5,688 bases of DNA from Dehalococcoidales bacterium (GCA_023135135.1 JAGLTT010000056.1:1-5688); one strand, 5' to 3'; counted from the first letter of the stretch, positions 1 to 5,688 are shown. Made by a program: numbers and translations. Notes: a model not told the origin generated them from the letters alone.

Positions 1-332
1 TTGAAGCCGCGCTTTTTCGCTTTATCCAGGGAGCCATAGGCAACATCGCCCAGCATTCTAGTGCCAGGAACGTTACCGTTTTACTGGAATTCCGGCCGGA
101 TGAATTTTCGATAAAGATAAGCGACGACGGACAGGGATTTGATGTTTCCGAGATTACCGATGTGGAGGAAAGCGGGCGGGGACGCGGTTTATTCAGCATG
201 AGAGAAAGGATTGGTTTTCTGGGCGGTACCAGCGGGATTGAATCCGAGATTGGAAAAGGGACCACCGTCTGGGCTAGTATACCGATAGGCCAGGAAATTG
301 AGTATGCAAAAAGTAAGGGTACTGGTAGTTGA
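1..332 (+). CDS. Sensor histidine kinase, C-terminal ATPase domain (partial, 5' end outside window)
   Basis: This is the last 109 residues of a NarL/DesK-type (HPK7-like) histidine kinase, read from base 3 to a TGA at 330-332. It should bind ATP, phosphorylate its own histidine and pass the phosphate to the regulator encoded next. The sequence shows an N box (FRFIQGAIGNIAQHS, with the Asn and the later His kept), a G1 box (DDGQGFD), a G2 box with the family's MRER motif (GRGRGLFSMRERI) and the closing GKGTTVWASIP strand. The sensor and dimerisation parts lie upstream and cannot be judged. The N box has Gly where this family normally has Glu (QEA becomes QGA). The gene's end overlaps the next gene by 29 bases in another frame, so the two are probably translationally coupled. 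The family call is firm; the signal sensed is unknown. Confidence 0.9.
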   Translation, partial: EAALFRFIQGAIGNIAQHSSARNVTVLLEFRPDEFSIKISDDGQGFDVSEITDVEESGRGRGLFSMRERIGFLGGTSGIESEIGKGTTVWASIPIGQEIEYAKSKGTGS

Positions 333-957
333 CGACCACACCATCGTGCGGGATGGTATCATCGCTTTGCTCTCGCTTGCCGGGGATATCGAGGTAGTCG
401 GCGAGGCAACCAACGGCAACGAAGCGCTGAAATTGGTCAGCGAGCTGCATCCTGATGTGGTACTCATGGATATCGCCATGCCCATCATGGGAGGCCTGGA
501 AGCCACCCGCCGGATTAGCAAGGAGTATCCCAAAACAAAGGTGCTGGTTATCACCCAGCATGACGATAAGGAATATGTCTTCCCCGTTCTTGAATCCGGT
601 GCCTCCGGACTCATCAGTAAGGCGGGGGCCTCTTCCGAGCTCGCCTCCGGCATCAGGTCTGTCTACCGGGGCGATTCCTTTCTTTCACCCTCGGTGGCCA
701 GGCTGCTGGTGGAAAACTTCCAGAATTCGGCCGGCGAACGAAACAAACAGGACCCCTATAGCCGGTTGACGGGACGGGAACGGGAGATACTTAAGCTGCT
801 GGCCGAAGGGTACAGTACCCAGGAGATAGCGGAGATGCTGGTAATTACTCCCAAAACCGTGGAGGGACATAAGACAAATCTCATGTCCAAGCTGGGCATT
901 CATAATCGTATTGACCTGGTCAAATACGCTCTGCGCAAAGGCATTATCAGCATCTGA
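304..957 (+). CDS. NarL/FixJ-family response regulator (receiver + LuxR-type HTH)
   Basis: A 217-residue DNA-binding response regulator, the usual length for the NarL family. The receiver covers about residues 3-120 with all key residues present: acidic pair Asp10/Asp11, phospho-acceptor Asp56 (VVLMDIAMP), Thr84 and Lys106. A linker leads to a LuxR-type helix-turn-helix at about 153-215, starting LTGREREILKLLAEG and including the recognition region TPKTVEGHKTNLMSKLGI. Phosphorylation by the overlapping kinase gene should drive dimerisation and DNA binding. I chose ATG at 304 because AGGA at 292-295 sits 8 bases upstream; an in-frame TTG at 298 is only 2 bases from it. Targets are not known from sequence. 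The downstream redox operon is the natural candidate, and two similar short sequence elements lie between them. The receiver is closely related to the second receiver of the next gene. Confidence 0.95.
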   Translation: MQKVRVLVVDDHTIVRDGIIALLSLAGDIEVVGEATNGNEALKLVSELHPDVVLMDIAMPIMGGLEATRRISKEYPKTKVLVITQHDDKEYVFPVLESGASGLISKAGASSELASGIRSVYRGDSFLSPSVARLLVENFQNSAGERNKQDPYSRLTGREREILKLLAEGYSTQEIAEMLVITPKTVEGHKTNLMSKLGIHNRIDLVKYALRKGIISI

Positions 958-987
958 CCTCACCCTATCTGAGCCCCCCTTTTTCCA

Positions 988-1042
988 GGGGAAAATTCCG
1001 TGAAATTCAAGGGTTTCACCCGCGACCATCGGGGTAAATTCC
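988..1042. repeat. Imperfect 12-base direct repeat, possible regulator sites
   Basis: GGGGAAAATTCC at 988-999 and GGGGTAAATTCC at 1031-1042 match at 11 of 12 positions. They start 43 bases apart, about four helical turns, so both would face the same side of the DNA. The second copy extends to a near-palindrome (GGGGTAAATTCCCC, 1031-1044). Position, spacing and symmetry fit a transcription factor operator. The upstream NarL-type regulator is a candidate binder, but the sites do not resemble the E. coli NarL heptamer, and chance cannot be excluded for so short a match. Confidence 0.35.
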
Positions 1043-1045
1043 CCA

Positions 1046-1074
1046 TTCCCTTTTGTTAATCGATAGCTTATAGT
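1046..1074 (+). promoter_or_regulatory. Weak sigma70-like promoter candidate for the tandem-receiver/redox operon
   Basis: TATAGT at 1069-1074 matches the -10 consensus at five of six bases. The hexamer 17 bases upstream (TTCCCT, 1046-1051) is a poor -35. A start near 1081 would give a leader of about 31 bases. A poor -35 would fit an activator-dependent promoter, and the repeat copy at 1031-1044 would then be centred near -44, where class II activators bind. This is a reading of weak motifs only. Confidence 0.25.
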
Positions 1075-1097
1075 GAGATTTATAAGCGCTTCTAGTG

Positions 1098-1105
1098 AAA
1101 GGAGG
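1098..1105 (+). promoter_or_regulatory. Strong ribosome binding site
   Basis: AAAGGAGG lies 6 bases before ATG 1112 and closely matches the anti-Shine-Dalgarno complement. It sets the start of the tandem-receiver gene at 1112 rather than the in-frame GTG at 1073, which lies inside the probable promoter. Confidence 0.85.
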
Positions 1106-1111
1106 CCCAAA

Positions 1112-1909
1112 ATGGAAAAGAAAACCACTATTCTGATTATAGATGATGACCTTGAGTTCATAGAAGCTTTGGAAAAAACTCTGGTAAATGAAGCCTACGC
1201 CATAGTCACTGCCAGTGACCGTGAACAGGCAGAGAAAATGGTACGCACCCATGAACCTGACATGATTGTCCTGGGCACCATCATGCCCCGAGGGGATGCT
1301 TTCCTGTTCCATAAGTGGATGAAGCAGACTCTGGGGTTCAGCAACCTGCCCATTATGGTTATTAATGCCCCACCGGAGAAGCAGTTGCTCAAGGGCTGGA
1401 GAATGGATGAGGGGATGCAGTGTGATGCCGAGGACTTTCTGGCCAAGCCTGTCGAGCCGGTAGCGCTGATACCCCGTATCCAGAAATTGCTGGACAAGGC
1501 AACGAAGAAAATAAGGGTATTAATCGTGGACGACCACGCCGTTGTTAGAGACGGCATCAGGTCCGTTCTTAACCTGCAGCGTGATATGCAGGTGGTTGGC
1601 GAGGCGGTTAACGGCAAGGAAGCACTGGAAAAGACCAGGGAGCTCGTCCCTGACGTGGTCGTCATGGATATTGTCATGCCGGTGATGAACGGACTGGACG
1701 CCGCTAAAGAGGTATGCGAAAAATACAAGTCGACCAAGGTATTAATGCTGACACAGTACGATGATGAAGAGAACGTTATAGCCAGTCGCGAAGCGGGAGC
1801 CGTGGGTTTCATTCCCAAAGCGGCTGCCAGTTCCCGACTATTAACCGGAATACGGTCGGTAGCCCGGGGCGACCAGTCATGGATAGAGTCGCTCCAACCC
1901 AGGGAATAG
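1112..1909 (+). CDS. Tandem receiver-domain protein (degenerate REC + intact REC, no output domain)
   Basis: A 265-residue cytoplasmic signalling protein built from two CheY-like receivers and nothing else. Receiver 1 (about 5-128) keeps the acidic cluster (IIDDD, 9-13) and the Lys112-Pro motif (FLAKPVEP). It has Gly55 where the phospho-acceptor Asp is expected (PDMIVLGTIMP) and Asn85 at the Thr/Ser position, so it should not be phosphorylated normally. Receiver 2 (about 133-253) is complete: Asp140/Asp141, Asp186 (VVVMDIVMP), Thr214 and Lys236. By hand count about 58% of its residues match the receiver of the upstream regulator (304-957), which suggests duplication. The protein ends about 12 residues after receiver 2, exactly where the regulator runs on into its linker and HTH. 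No frame downstream encodes an HTH, so this is not a simple frameshift. It lies 18 bases before the redox genes, presumably in one operon. Possible roles are phosphate sink, anti-regulator or partner-binding module; none is shown. Confidence 0.9.
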   Translation: MEKKTTILIIDDDLEFIEALEKTLVNEAYAIVTASDREQAEKMVRTHEPDMIVLGTIMPRGDAFLFHKWMKQTLGFSNLPIMVINAPPEKQLLKGWRMDEGMQCDAEDFLAKPVEPVALIPRIQKLLDKATKKIRVLIVDDHAVVRDGIRSVLNLQRDMQVVGEAVNGKEALEKTRELVPDVVVMDIVMPVMNGLDAAKEVCEKYKSTKVLMLTQYDDEENVIASREAGAVGFIPKAAASSRLLTGIRSVARGDQSWIESLQPRE

Positions 1910-1916
1910 AGTCAGC

Positions 1917-1920
1917 GGAG
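1917..1920 (+). promoter_or_regulatory. Ribosome binding site deciding a GTG start
   Basis: GGAG ends 7 bases before GTG 1928. The other in-frame GTG at 1922 is followed at once by TGA, so 1928 is the only sensible start. The encoded protein begins directly with the first strand of a plant-type ferredoxin domain, as expected for this family. Confidence 0.7.
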
Positions 1921-1927
1921 AGTGTGA

Positions 1928-4618
1928 GTGGAAGCAGTTACCATTACATTGAATGGGGTAGAGGTTAGCGGTTACGCCGGAACGACGATTCTGGACCTGG
2001 CACGAGAGTCCGGCGTTTATATACCCACTCTCTGTCACGACCCTAACCTCGCTTCGACGGGTGCCTGCCGGCTTTGCCTGGTGGAAGACGAGCGTAATGG
2101 TGCCCTGCTCGCTTCCTGTGTCGCCGCGATATCTCCGGGAATGACCATCAACACCAACTCGCCGAGGGTAGTGGAACACCGGAAGAAAATCCTCGAGCTT
2201 ATGCTGGCCAGTCACCCTGATACCTGCCTCGTCTGTGACAAGGGTAACCGCTGTCAATTACGCAAGCTGGCTGCGGAGACGGGTGTCGGACTCATCGGGC
2301 TTCAGAAAATCCCCCAGAATGATATTATCGAGGAGGTCAATCCCTTTATCGAGCGTGACCTCTCCAAGTGTGTCATGTGCGGTAAGTGTATCAGAGTCGA
2401 CCAGGAACTGGTCGTGGAAGGGGCTATCGACTATATTGACCGCGGCACCATGGTTAAACCGGCAACATTAAATGATATGCCGCTGGAAAAATCCGAATGT
2501 ACCTTCTGCGGGGCCTGCGTGGCTATCTGCCCCACCGGGGCTCTCATGGAAAAGGAGAGGGTATACACCGGCACCGCGACAAATGTGGTAACCACAGTGT
2601 GCCCTTATTGCGGCTGCGGCTGTACTATCTGCCTGGGTACTAAAGACAATCAAATAGTCGAGGTCAGGCCGGCGGTGGATAGCCCGGTAAGCCGGGGGGC
2701 TCTCTGTGTCCGCGGAAGTTACGGATGTGATTTCATTGATAGTCCGGATAGATTGCCCCGGCCACTGGTTAAGGTGGACGGTGAGTTTCAGGAAGCGACC
2801 TGGGAAGAGGCTCTGTCCCGGGTGGCCGAAGGCCTCGGGCAGATTAAGAAAGACCAGGGTGCTGACGCCCTGGCGGTTTTCGGCTCATCCAAATGCACCA
2901 ATGAAGAGAATTATTTACTCCAGAGATTCGCCCGGGGTGTTCTGGGTACGAACAATATCGACAATGGCAGCCGACTCTACAGCGCGGCCAGCCGTACCGG
3001 GCTGGGAGCCTCTATCGGCTATGCCGGTACGACAGGCTCACTCGATGCTCTGGAGCGTTCGAAGGTTATCATGGTCATCGGCGCCAATCCGGAAATCTCG
3101 GCACCGGCCGTGGCTTATGCCATCAAGCGGGCGGTCAGGTTCAAAGAGGCGAAACTTATCGTTATAGACCCCCGTAATACCCCGCTGACTCAATTCGCCA
3201 GCCTGTGGCTCAGGCCCGGGGTTGGTACCGATGTGGCCTTGTTGAACGGTCTGGCCAGGGTGGTAATCAACGAAAATAGGCTCGATGTTGAGTTTGTTAC
3301 CCGCATGACGGATAACTTTGACGGCTGGACAAAGAGCCTGCAAAAATATACCCCCGGCTATGTCGAAGATGTGACCGGTATCCCGAAGAAGGACGTGCAG
3401 GCGGCTGCCCGCCTCCTGGCCGGAGCCGAAGAAGCCTCCATCGTCTACGGGAACGGGATTACCCAGCATAATTCAGGAACCGACGCCGTCGTCGCTATTG
3501 CTAATCTGGCCATGCTCACCGGGAATGCCGGACGGCGCGGCGGGATTTTCGCCCTGCAGCGGGAAAATAACGCCCACGGGGCCTGCGACATGGGGACACT
3601 GCCCGGTTTCCTTCCCGGTTATCAAAGCATTGATGAAGCAGAAAACAGGAAGAGGTTTGAGGAACGCTGGGGCGGCCCTTTGCCGGCCCAGGCCGGGCTG
3701 TCGGCTCTGGAAATGATGGAAGCGGCCGGGGAAGGAAAAGTTAAAGGGATGCTCATCATGGGCGAAAACCCGGTAGCCGGCTTCCCGCAGCCCGCTCTGG
3801 TTAGAGAAGCCCTGTCTTCGCTCGATTTCCTGGTGGTTACGGATATGTTCCCGACGGAGACGGTTAAGTACGCCTCGGTGGTTCTACCGGCGGCCAGCTT
3901 CGCCGAGAAAGAGGGGACGTTTACCAACTTCGAGGGGAGGGTACAGCGGCTGCATCGAGCTATAGAACCTGTCGGCGAAAGCCTGCCGGATGTGGAGATA
4001 CTGCTTCGACTGGCGGAAGTGATGGGTTCAAAGATGCCCTATACTTCTCATCAAGAGGTCATGGAAGAAATCGAAGACATGGTGCCCTTCTACCGTCACG
4101 TCGCTTACGCCGATGCCGATTCGATGGGTCTGGACTGGGGCGATGTTGAAAGTTCCAGCCCGGGAACCAGGCGTCTTCACAAGGGGATGTTCCCCAGCGG
4201 ATTCGGGCGGTTTTCGCCCGTGGAATATACATCTCCGCAGGACGTAGCCACTGACGGTTATCCTTTTACCCTGATGGCCGGTTCCAGCAGGTACCACTTC
4301 GGCGCCGGCTCGCGGAGCTCAAGGTCGGCCCGGTTGAGTCGGTTCTCACCCACGGCTTACCTCGAAATCAGCGGCGCCGCTGCCGCCGAACTGGGCATCG
4401 GTGACGGCGATACCGTGAAGGTTACCTCGGCGCAGGGAGAGCTTTCAACAACCGCTAAGGTCAGTAAAACGCTGCCCCGCGGTCTGCTCTTTATGCCGAT
4501 TTCTTTCCCGGATAGCCCCGTCTACGAGCTGTTCGGTACCGTTCTCGACCCTCAAGCTAAAGCCCCGGCGCTCAAGACATGTGCCGTGAGGCTGGAAAGG
4601 ACTGCCGGTAATGGTTAA
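1928..4618 (+). CDS. FdhA/NuoG-like iron-sulfur molybdopterin oxidoreductase, large subunit, lacking formate dehydrogenase catalytic residues
   Basis: An 896-residue cytoplasmic protein with the domain order and length of NAD-linked formate dehydrogenase alpha subunits. There is a [2Fe-2S] domain (Cys36, 47, 50, 64) and a NuoG-type His-Cys3 cluster (His96, Cys100, 103, 109). Next comes a two-cluster ferredoxin domain (Cys148, 151, 154 with Asp158; Cys191, 194, 197, 201). The [4Fe-4S] of the molybdopterin part uses Cys225, 228, 232 and 260. The molybdopterin domain spans about 278-700, and the C-terminal dinucleotide-binding domain about 778-890. Cofactor-binding stretches look well kept (GNGITQHNSGT, LTGNAGRRGG, NNAHGACDMG). 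Yet the residues matching E. coli FdhF Sec140, His141 and Arg333 are Tyr351, Ser352 and Gln544. The codon at 2978-2980 is TAC, not TGA. Ordinary formate oxidation is therefore unlikely; a NuoG-like electron conduit or another substrate is possible. No signal peptide is seen. It overlaps the NuoE-like gene by 8 bases. Confidence 0.9.
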   Translation: MEAVTITLNGVEVSGYAGTTILDLARESGVYIPTLCHDPNLASTGACRLCLVEDERNGALLASCVAAISPGMTINTNSPRVVEHRKKILELMLASHPDTCLVCDKGNRCQLRKLAAETGVGLIGLQKIPQNDIIEEVNPFIERDLSKCVMCGKCIRVDQELVVEGAIDYIDRGTMVKPATLNDMPLEKSECTFCGACVAICPTGALMEKERVYTGTATNVVTTVCPYCGCGCTICLGTKDNQIVEVRPAVDSPVSRGALCVRGSYGCDFIDSPDRLPRPLVKVDGEFQEATWEEALSRVAEGLGQIKKDQGADALAVFGSSKCTNEENYLLQRFARGVLGTNNIDNGSRLYSAASRTGLGASIGYAGTTGSLDALERSKVIMVIGANPEISAPAVAYAIKRAVRFKEAKLIVIDPRNTPLTQFASLWLRPGVGTDVALLNGLARVVINENRLDVEFVTRMTDNFDGWTKSLQKYTPGYVEDVTGIPKKDVQAAARLLAGAEEASIVYGNGITQHNSGTDAVVAIANLAMLTGNAGRRGGIFALQRENNAHGACDMGTLPGFLPGYQSIDEAENRKRFEERWGGPLPAQAGLSALEMMEAAGEGKVKGMLIMGENPVAGFPQPALVREALSSLDFLVVTDMFPTETVKYASVVLPAASFAEKEGTFTNFEGRVQRLHRAIEPVGESLPDVEILLRLAEVMGSKMPYTSHQEVMEEIEDMVPFYRHVAYADADSMGLDWGDVESSSPGTRRLHKGMFPSGFGRFSPVEYTSPQDVATDGYPFTLMAGSSRYHFGAGSRSSRSARLSRFSPTAYLEISGAAAAELGIGDGDTVKVTSAQGELSTTAKVSKTLPRGLLFMPISFPDSPVYELFGTVLDPQAKAPALKTCAVRLERTAGNG

Positions 4619-5096
4619 ACAAAAGAAGGCGCCCAAGGTCAACCTGAAGCAGATAGAAAAAATCATCGCCGGCTACCGGGGTCAAAGATGGCCGCTGATA
4701 CCCATGGTTGAAGAAATTCAGGAGAACGTTGGCTATATTCCCCCCGAAAGCATACCCGTTATCGCCGATGCTCTGGGGCTGTTCCCCAGCCAGGTACAGG
4801 CGGTGATTACATTTTATGAGCAGCTTTATACCGAGCCCCGGGGTAAAAATATCGTCAGGGTCTGCCGGGGTACCGCCTGTCACGTACGTGGCGGCAAGAC
4901 CATCCTGAAACTGGTCAGGCAGCACCTGGGTATTGGGGAGGGGGAAACTACCGAGGATATGGAGTTCACACTGGAGACGGTCGCCTGCATCGGTGTCTGT
5001 GCCCTGGCGCCCAACGTCATGGTTAACAAGGAAACACATGGAGATATGAATCCCAAGAAGGTAGCCCGATTATTTGAAAAGAGTGAGAAGGAGTAA
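4611..5096 (+). CDS. NuoE/HymA/HndA-like thioredoxin-fold [2Fe-2S] subunit
   Basis: A 161-residue subunit of NAD(P)-linked oxidoreductases (complex I 24 kDa family). The N-terminal helical part (about 10-75) includes the family-typical segments [16 protein letters not shown] and [13 protein letters not shown]. The thioredoxin-fold domain carries the four cluster ligands Cys85, Cys90, Cys126 and Cys130 in the pattern [11 protein letters not shown] and [11 protein letters not shown]. It should pair with the NuoF-like subunit and hold an N1a-type cluster near the flavin. In bifurcating or soluble complexes it helps pass electrons between flavin and the large subunit. ATG 4611 is preceded by AAGGA at 4597-4601, nine bases away. 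The gene starts inside the end of the large-subunit gene (8-base overlap) and stops 1 base before the next ATG, so the three are surely co-transcribed. The length is normal. HymA, HndA and NuoE cannot be told apart from this protein alone. Confidence 0.95.
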   Translation: MVKQKKAPKVNLKQIEKIIAGYRGQRWPLIPMVEEIQENVGYIPPESIPVIADALGLFPSQVQAVITFYEQLYTEPRGKNIVRVCRGTACHVRGGKTILKLVRQHLGIGEGETTEDMEFTLETVACIGVCALAPNVMVNKETHGDMNPKKVARLFEKSEKE

Positions 5097-5097
5097 T

Positions 5098-5688
5098 ATG
5101 CCGCGAAAGCGCAGGGTATTTGTCTGCCGGGGTACCGGATGCGTCTCGGGTGGCGGCGACGCTGTCTATGAGGCTCTCAAAGCAGAACTGGAGAAACAGG
5201 GTGTAACGGGAGCCGAGATTGACTTTACCGGCTGTCACGGCTTCTGCCAGCAGGGCCCTAATGTCGTGGTGGAACCCGACGGCACCTTCTATACCCATGT
5301 CGAAGCAGATGACGCTGCTGACATTGTTGCTTCCCACCTCCGCGACGGTAAGCCGGTTGAGCGCCTTTACTACCACGACCCCGTAACCGGTGAGGCAATT
5401 CCGAAATATTCGGATATTAAGTTCTATGAGGGGCAGGAGCGTATCATCCTCCGCAACTGCGGTCACATCAACCCCGAGAGGATTGGTGATTACCTTGACC
5501 GTGGGGGGTATCAATCGCTCAGAAAGGCTCTCTTCGAGCTAACGCCCGAAGCGGTTATCGACGAAGTCAAGCGTTCCGGACTGCGCGGTCGGGGCGGGGC
5601 GGGATTTCCCACCGGGATTAAATGGGAGACCTGCCGTAATAACCCCGGCTCCATTAAATACGCCATCTGTAATGCCGATGAGGGCGAC
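5098..5688 (+). CDS. NuoF/HymB/HndC-like NAD(P)H-binding flavoprotein subunit (partial, 3' end outside window)
   Basis: The first 197 residues of a NuoF-family subunit are present, open to the last base. An N-terminal thioredoxin-like [2Fe-2S] domain (about 5-85) has Cys10, Cys15, Cys46 and Cys50 ([24 protein letters not shown]). A linker then leads to the start of the 51 kDa domain. This shows the glycine-rich FMN/NADH motif ([15 protein letters not shown], 163-177) and the beginning of the next family motif (CNADEGD) at the window edge. The extra N-terminal [2Fe-2S] domain is typical of soluble hydrogenase and formate dehydrogenase diaphorases (HymB/HndC type) rather than of respiratory complex I NuoF. 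Its role should be NAD(P)H oxidation or NAD(P)+ reduction at FMN. The start is ATG 5098, with AAGGAG at 5088-5093. The nucleotide-binding, SLBB and C-terminal iron-sulfur parts should follow outside the window. NAD versus NADP preference cannot be judged. Confidence 0.93.
   Translation, partial: MPRKRRVFVCRGTGCVSGGGDAVYEALKAELEKQGVTGAEIDFTGCHGFCQQGPNVVVEPDGTFYTHVEADDAADIVASHLRDGKPVERLYYHDPVTGEAIPKYSDIKFYEGQERIILRNCGHINPERIGDYLDRGGYQSLRKALFELTPEAVIDEVKRSGLRGRGGAGFPTGIKWETCRNNPGSIKYAICNADEGD

Larger units (their letters stand above)
958..1097. other. Intergenic region with short inverted repeats
   Basis: This is the only sizeable non-coding gap in the window. It holds three small imperfect inverted repeats: TTTTCC/GGAAAA at 981-986 and 990-995, GTGAAA/TTTCAC at 1000-1005 and 1014-1019, and GGGG/CCCC at 1031-1034 and 1041-1044. 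None is followed by a clean T tract, so none is a convincing intrinsic terminator. The gap probably separates the kinase-regulator unit from the tandem-receiver/redox unit and carries the latter's control sites. No small reading frame or RNA gene was recognised in it. Confidence 0.5.

Noticed and set aside
298..300. TTG as start of the NarL-type regulator
   Set aside because: It is only 2 bases from the AGGA ribosome site; ATG 304 has normal 8-base spacing and starts at the usual point before the first receiver strand.
976..995. Intrinsic terminator after the regulator gene (CCCCT/AGGGG or TTTTCC/GGAAAA stem)
   Set aside because: The stems are only 5-6 base pairs and are followed by GAAAATT or TTCCG rather than a T tract.
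1073..1075. GTG as start of the tandem receiver protein
   Set aside because: It overlaps the -10-like box and lacks a ribosome site, while ATG 1112 has an excellent AAAGGAGG 6 bases away.
685..1161. Minus-strand reading frame of 158 codons across the regulator end and the intergenic gap
   Set aside because: It lies mostly antisense to well-supported genes, shows no recognisable domain, and would leave the convincing plus-strand genes unexplained.
1195..1818. Minus-strand reading frame of 207 codons opposite the tandem receiver gene
   Set aside because: It is Ser/Thr-rich shadow translation of a clear receiver-domain gene, with no family motif.
1866..1927. Frameshifted remnant of a LuxR-type HTH after the second receiver
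   Set aside because: All three forward frames were read and none gives linker or HTH sequence before the next gene; the domain is simply absent.
2978..2980. Selenocysteine (in-frame TGA) at the formate dehydrogenase active site
   Set aside because: The codon is TAC (Tyr), and the whole 1928-4618 frame has no internal TGA.
5023..5514. Minus-strand reading frame of 163 codons opposite the NuoF-like gene
   Set aside because: The plus strand here carries unmistakable NuoF motifs and continues open to the window end.

Overview
The window is a compact, all plus-strand bacterial segment of roughly mid-50s % GC, with genes that overlap or nearly touch. It joins a NarL/FixJ-type two-component signalling block to the start of a soluble NAD(P)H-oxidoreductase operon of the NuoEFG / formate dehydrogenase / hydrogenase-diaphorase type. 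Gene style and content suit an anaerobic or facultative bacterium. Chloroflexota (Dehalococcoidia), Firmicutes or Desulfobacterota-like lineages are all possible, and I cannot decide from sequence alone. No mobile element, CRISPR array, tRNA or rRNA was seen.

Layout. Positions 1-332 hold the C-terminal ATPase end of a histidine kinase (start outside the window). It overlaps a complete NarL-type response regulator with a LuxR-type DNA-binding domain (304-957). A 154-base gap follows with short inverted repeats, an 11/12-base direct repeat, a weak promoter candidate and a strong Shine-Dalgarno. Next is a 265-residue protein made only of two receiver domains (1112-1909). Eighteen bases later comes an 896-residue FdhA/NuoG-like iron-sulfur molybdopterin protein (1928-4618). 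It overlaps by 8 bases a NuoE/HymA-like [2Fe-2S] subunit (4611-5096), followed after 1 base by a NuoF/HymB-like flavoprotein subunit that runs off the window end (5098-5688).

How they may work together. NuoF would exchange electrons with NAD(P)H through FMN. NuoE and the iron-sulfur N-terminus of the large subunit would relay electrons to or from the molybdopterin domain. The upstream kinase and regulator probably control this or a nearby operon. The tandem receiver protein lies in the redox transcription unit and has no output domain.

The most notable points are substitutions at key residues in otherwise well-kept proteins. The large subunit looks like a formate dehydrogenase alpha subunit, but the three positions matching the catalytic Sec/Cys, His and Arg are Tyr351, Ser352 and Gln544. 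It is therefore probably not an ordinary formate dehydrogenase. One ferredoxin-type cysteine in it is Asp158. The first receiver of the tandem protein has Gly55 at the phospho-acceptor site. The second receiver is intact and is a close paralogue (about 58% identity by hand count) of the neighbouring regulator's receiver. Together these suggest a non-formate, NAD(P)-linked redox complex with an unusual built-in signalling protein.
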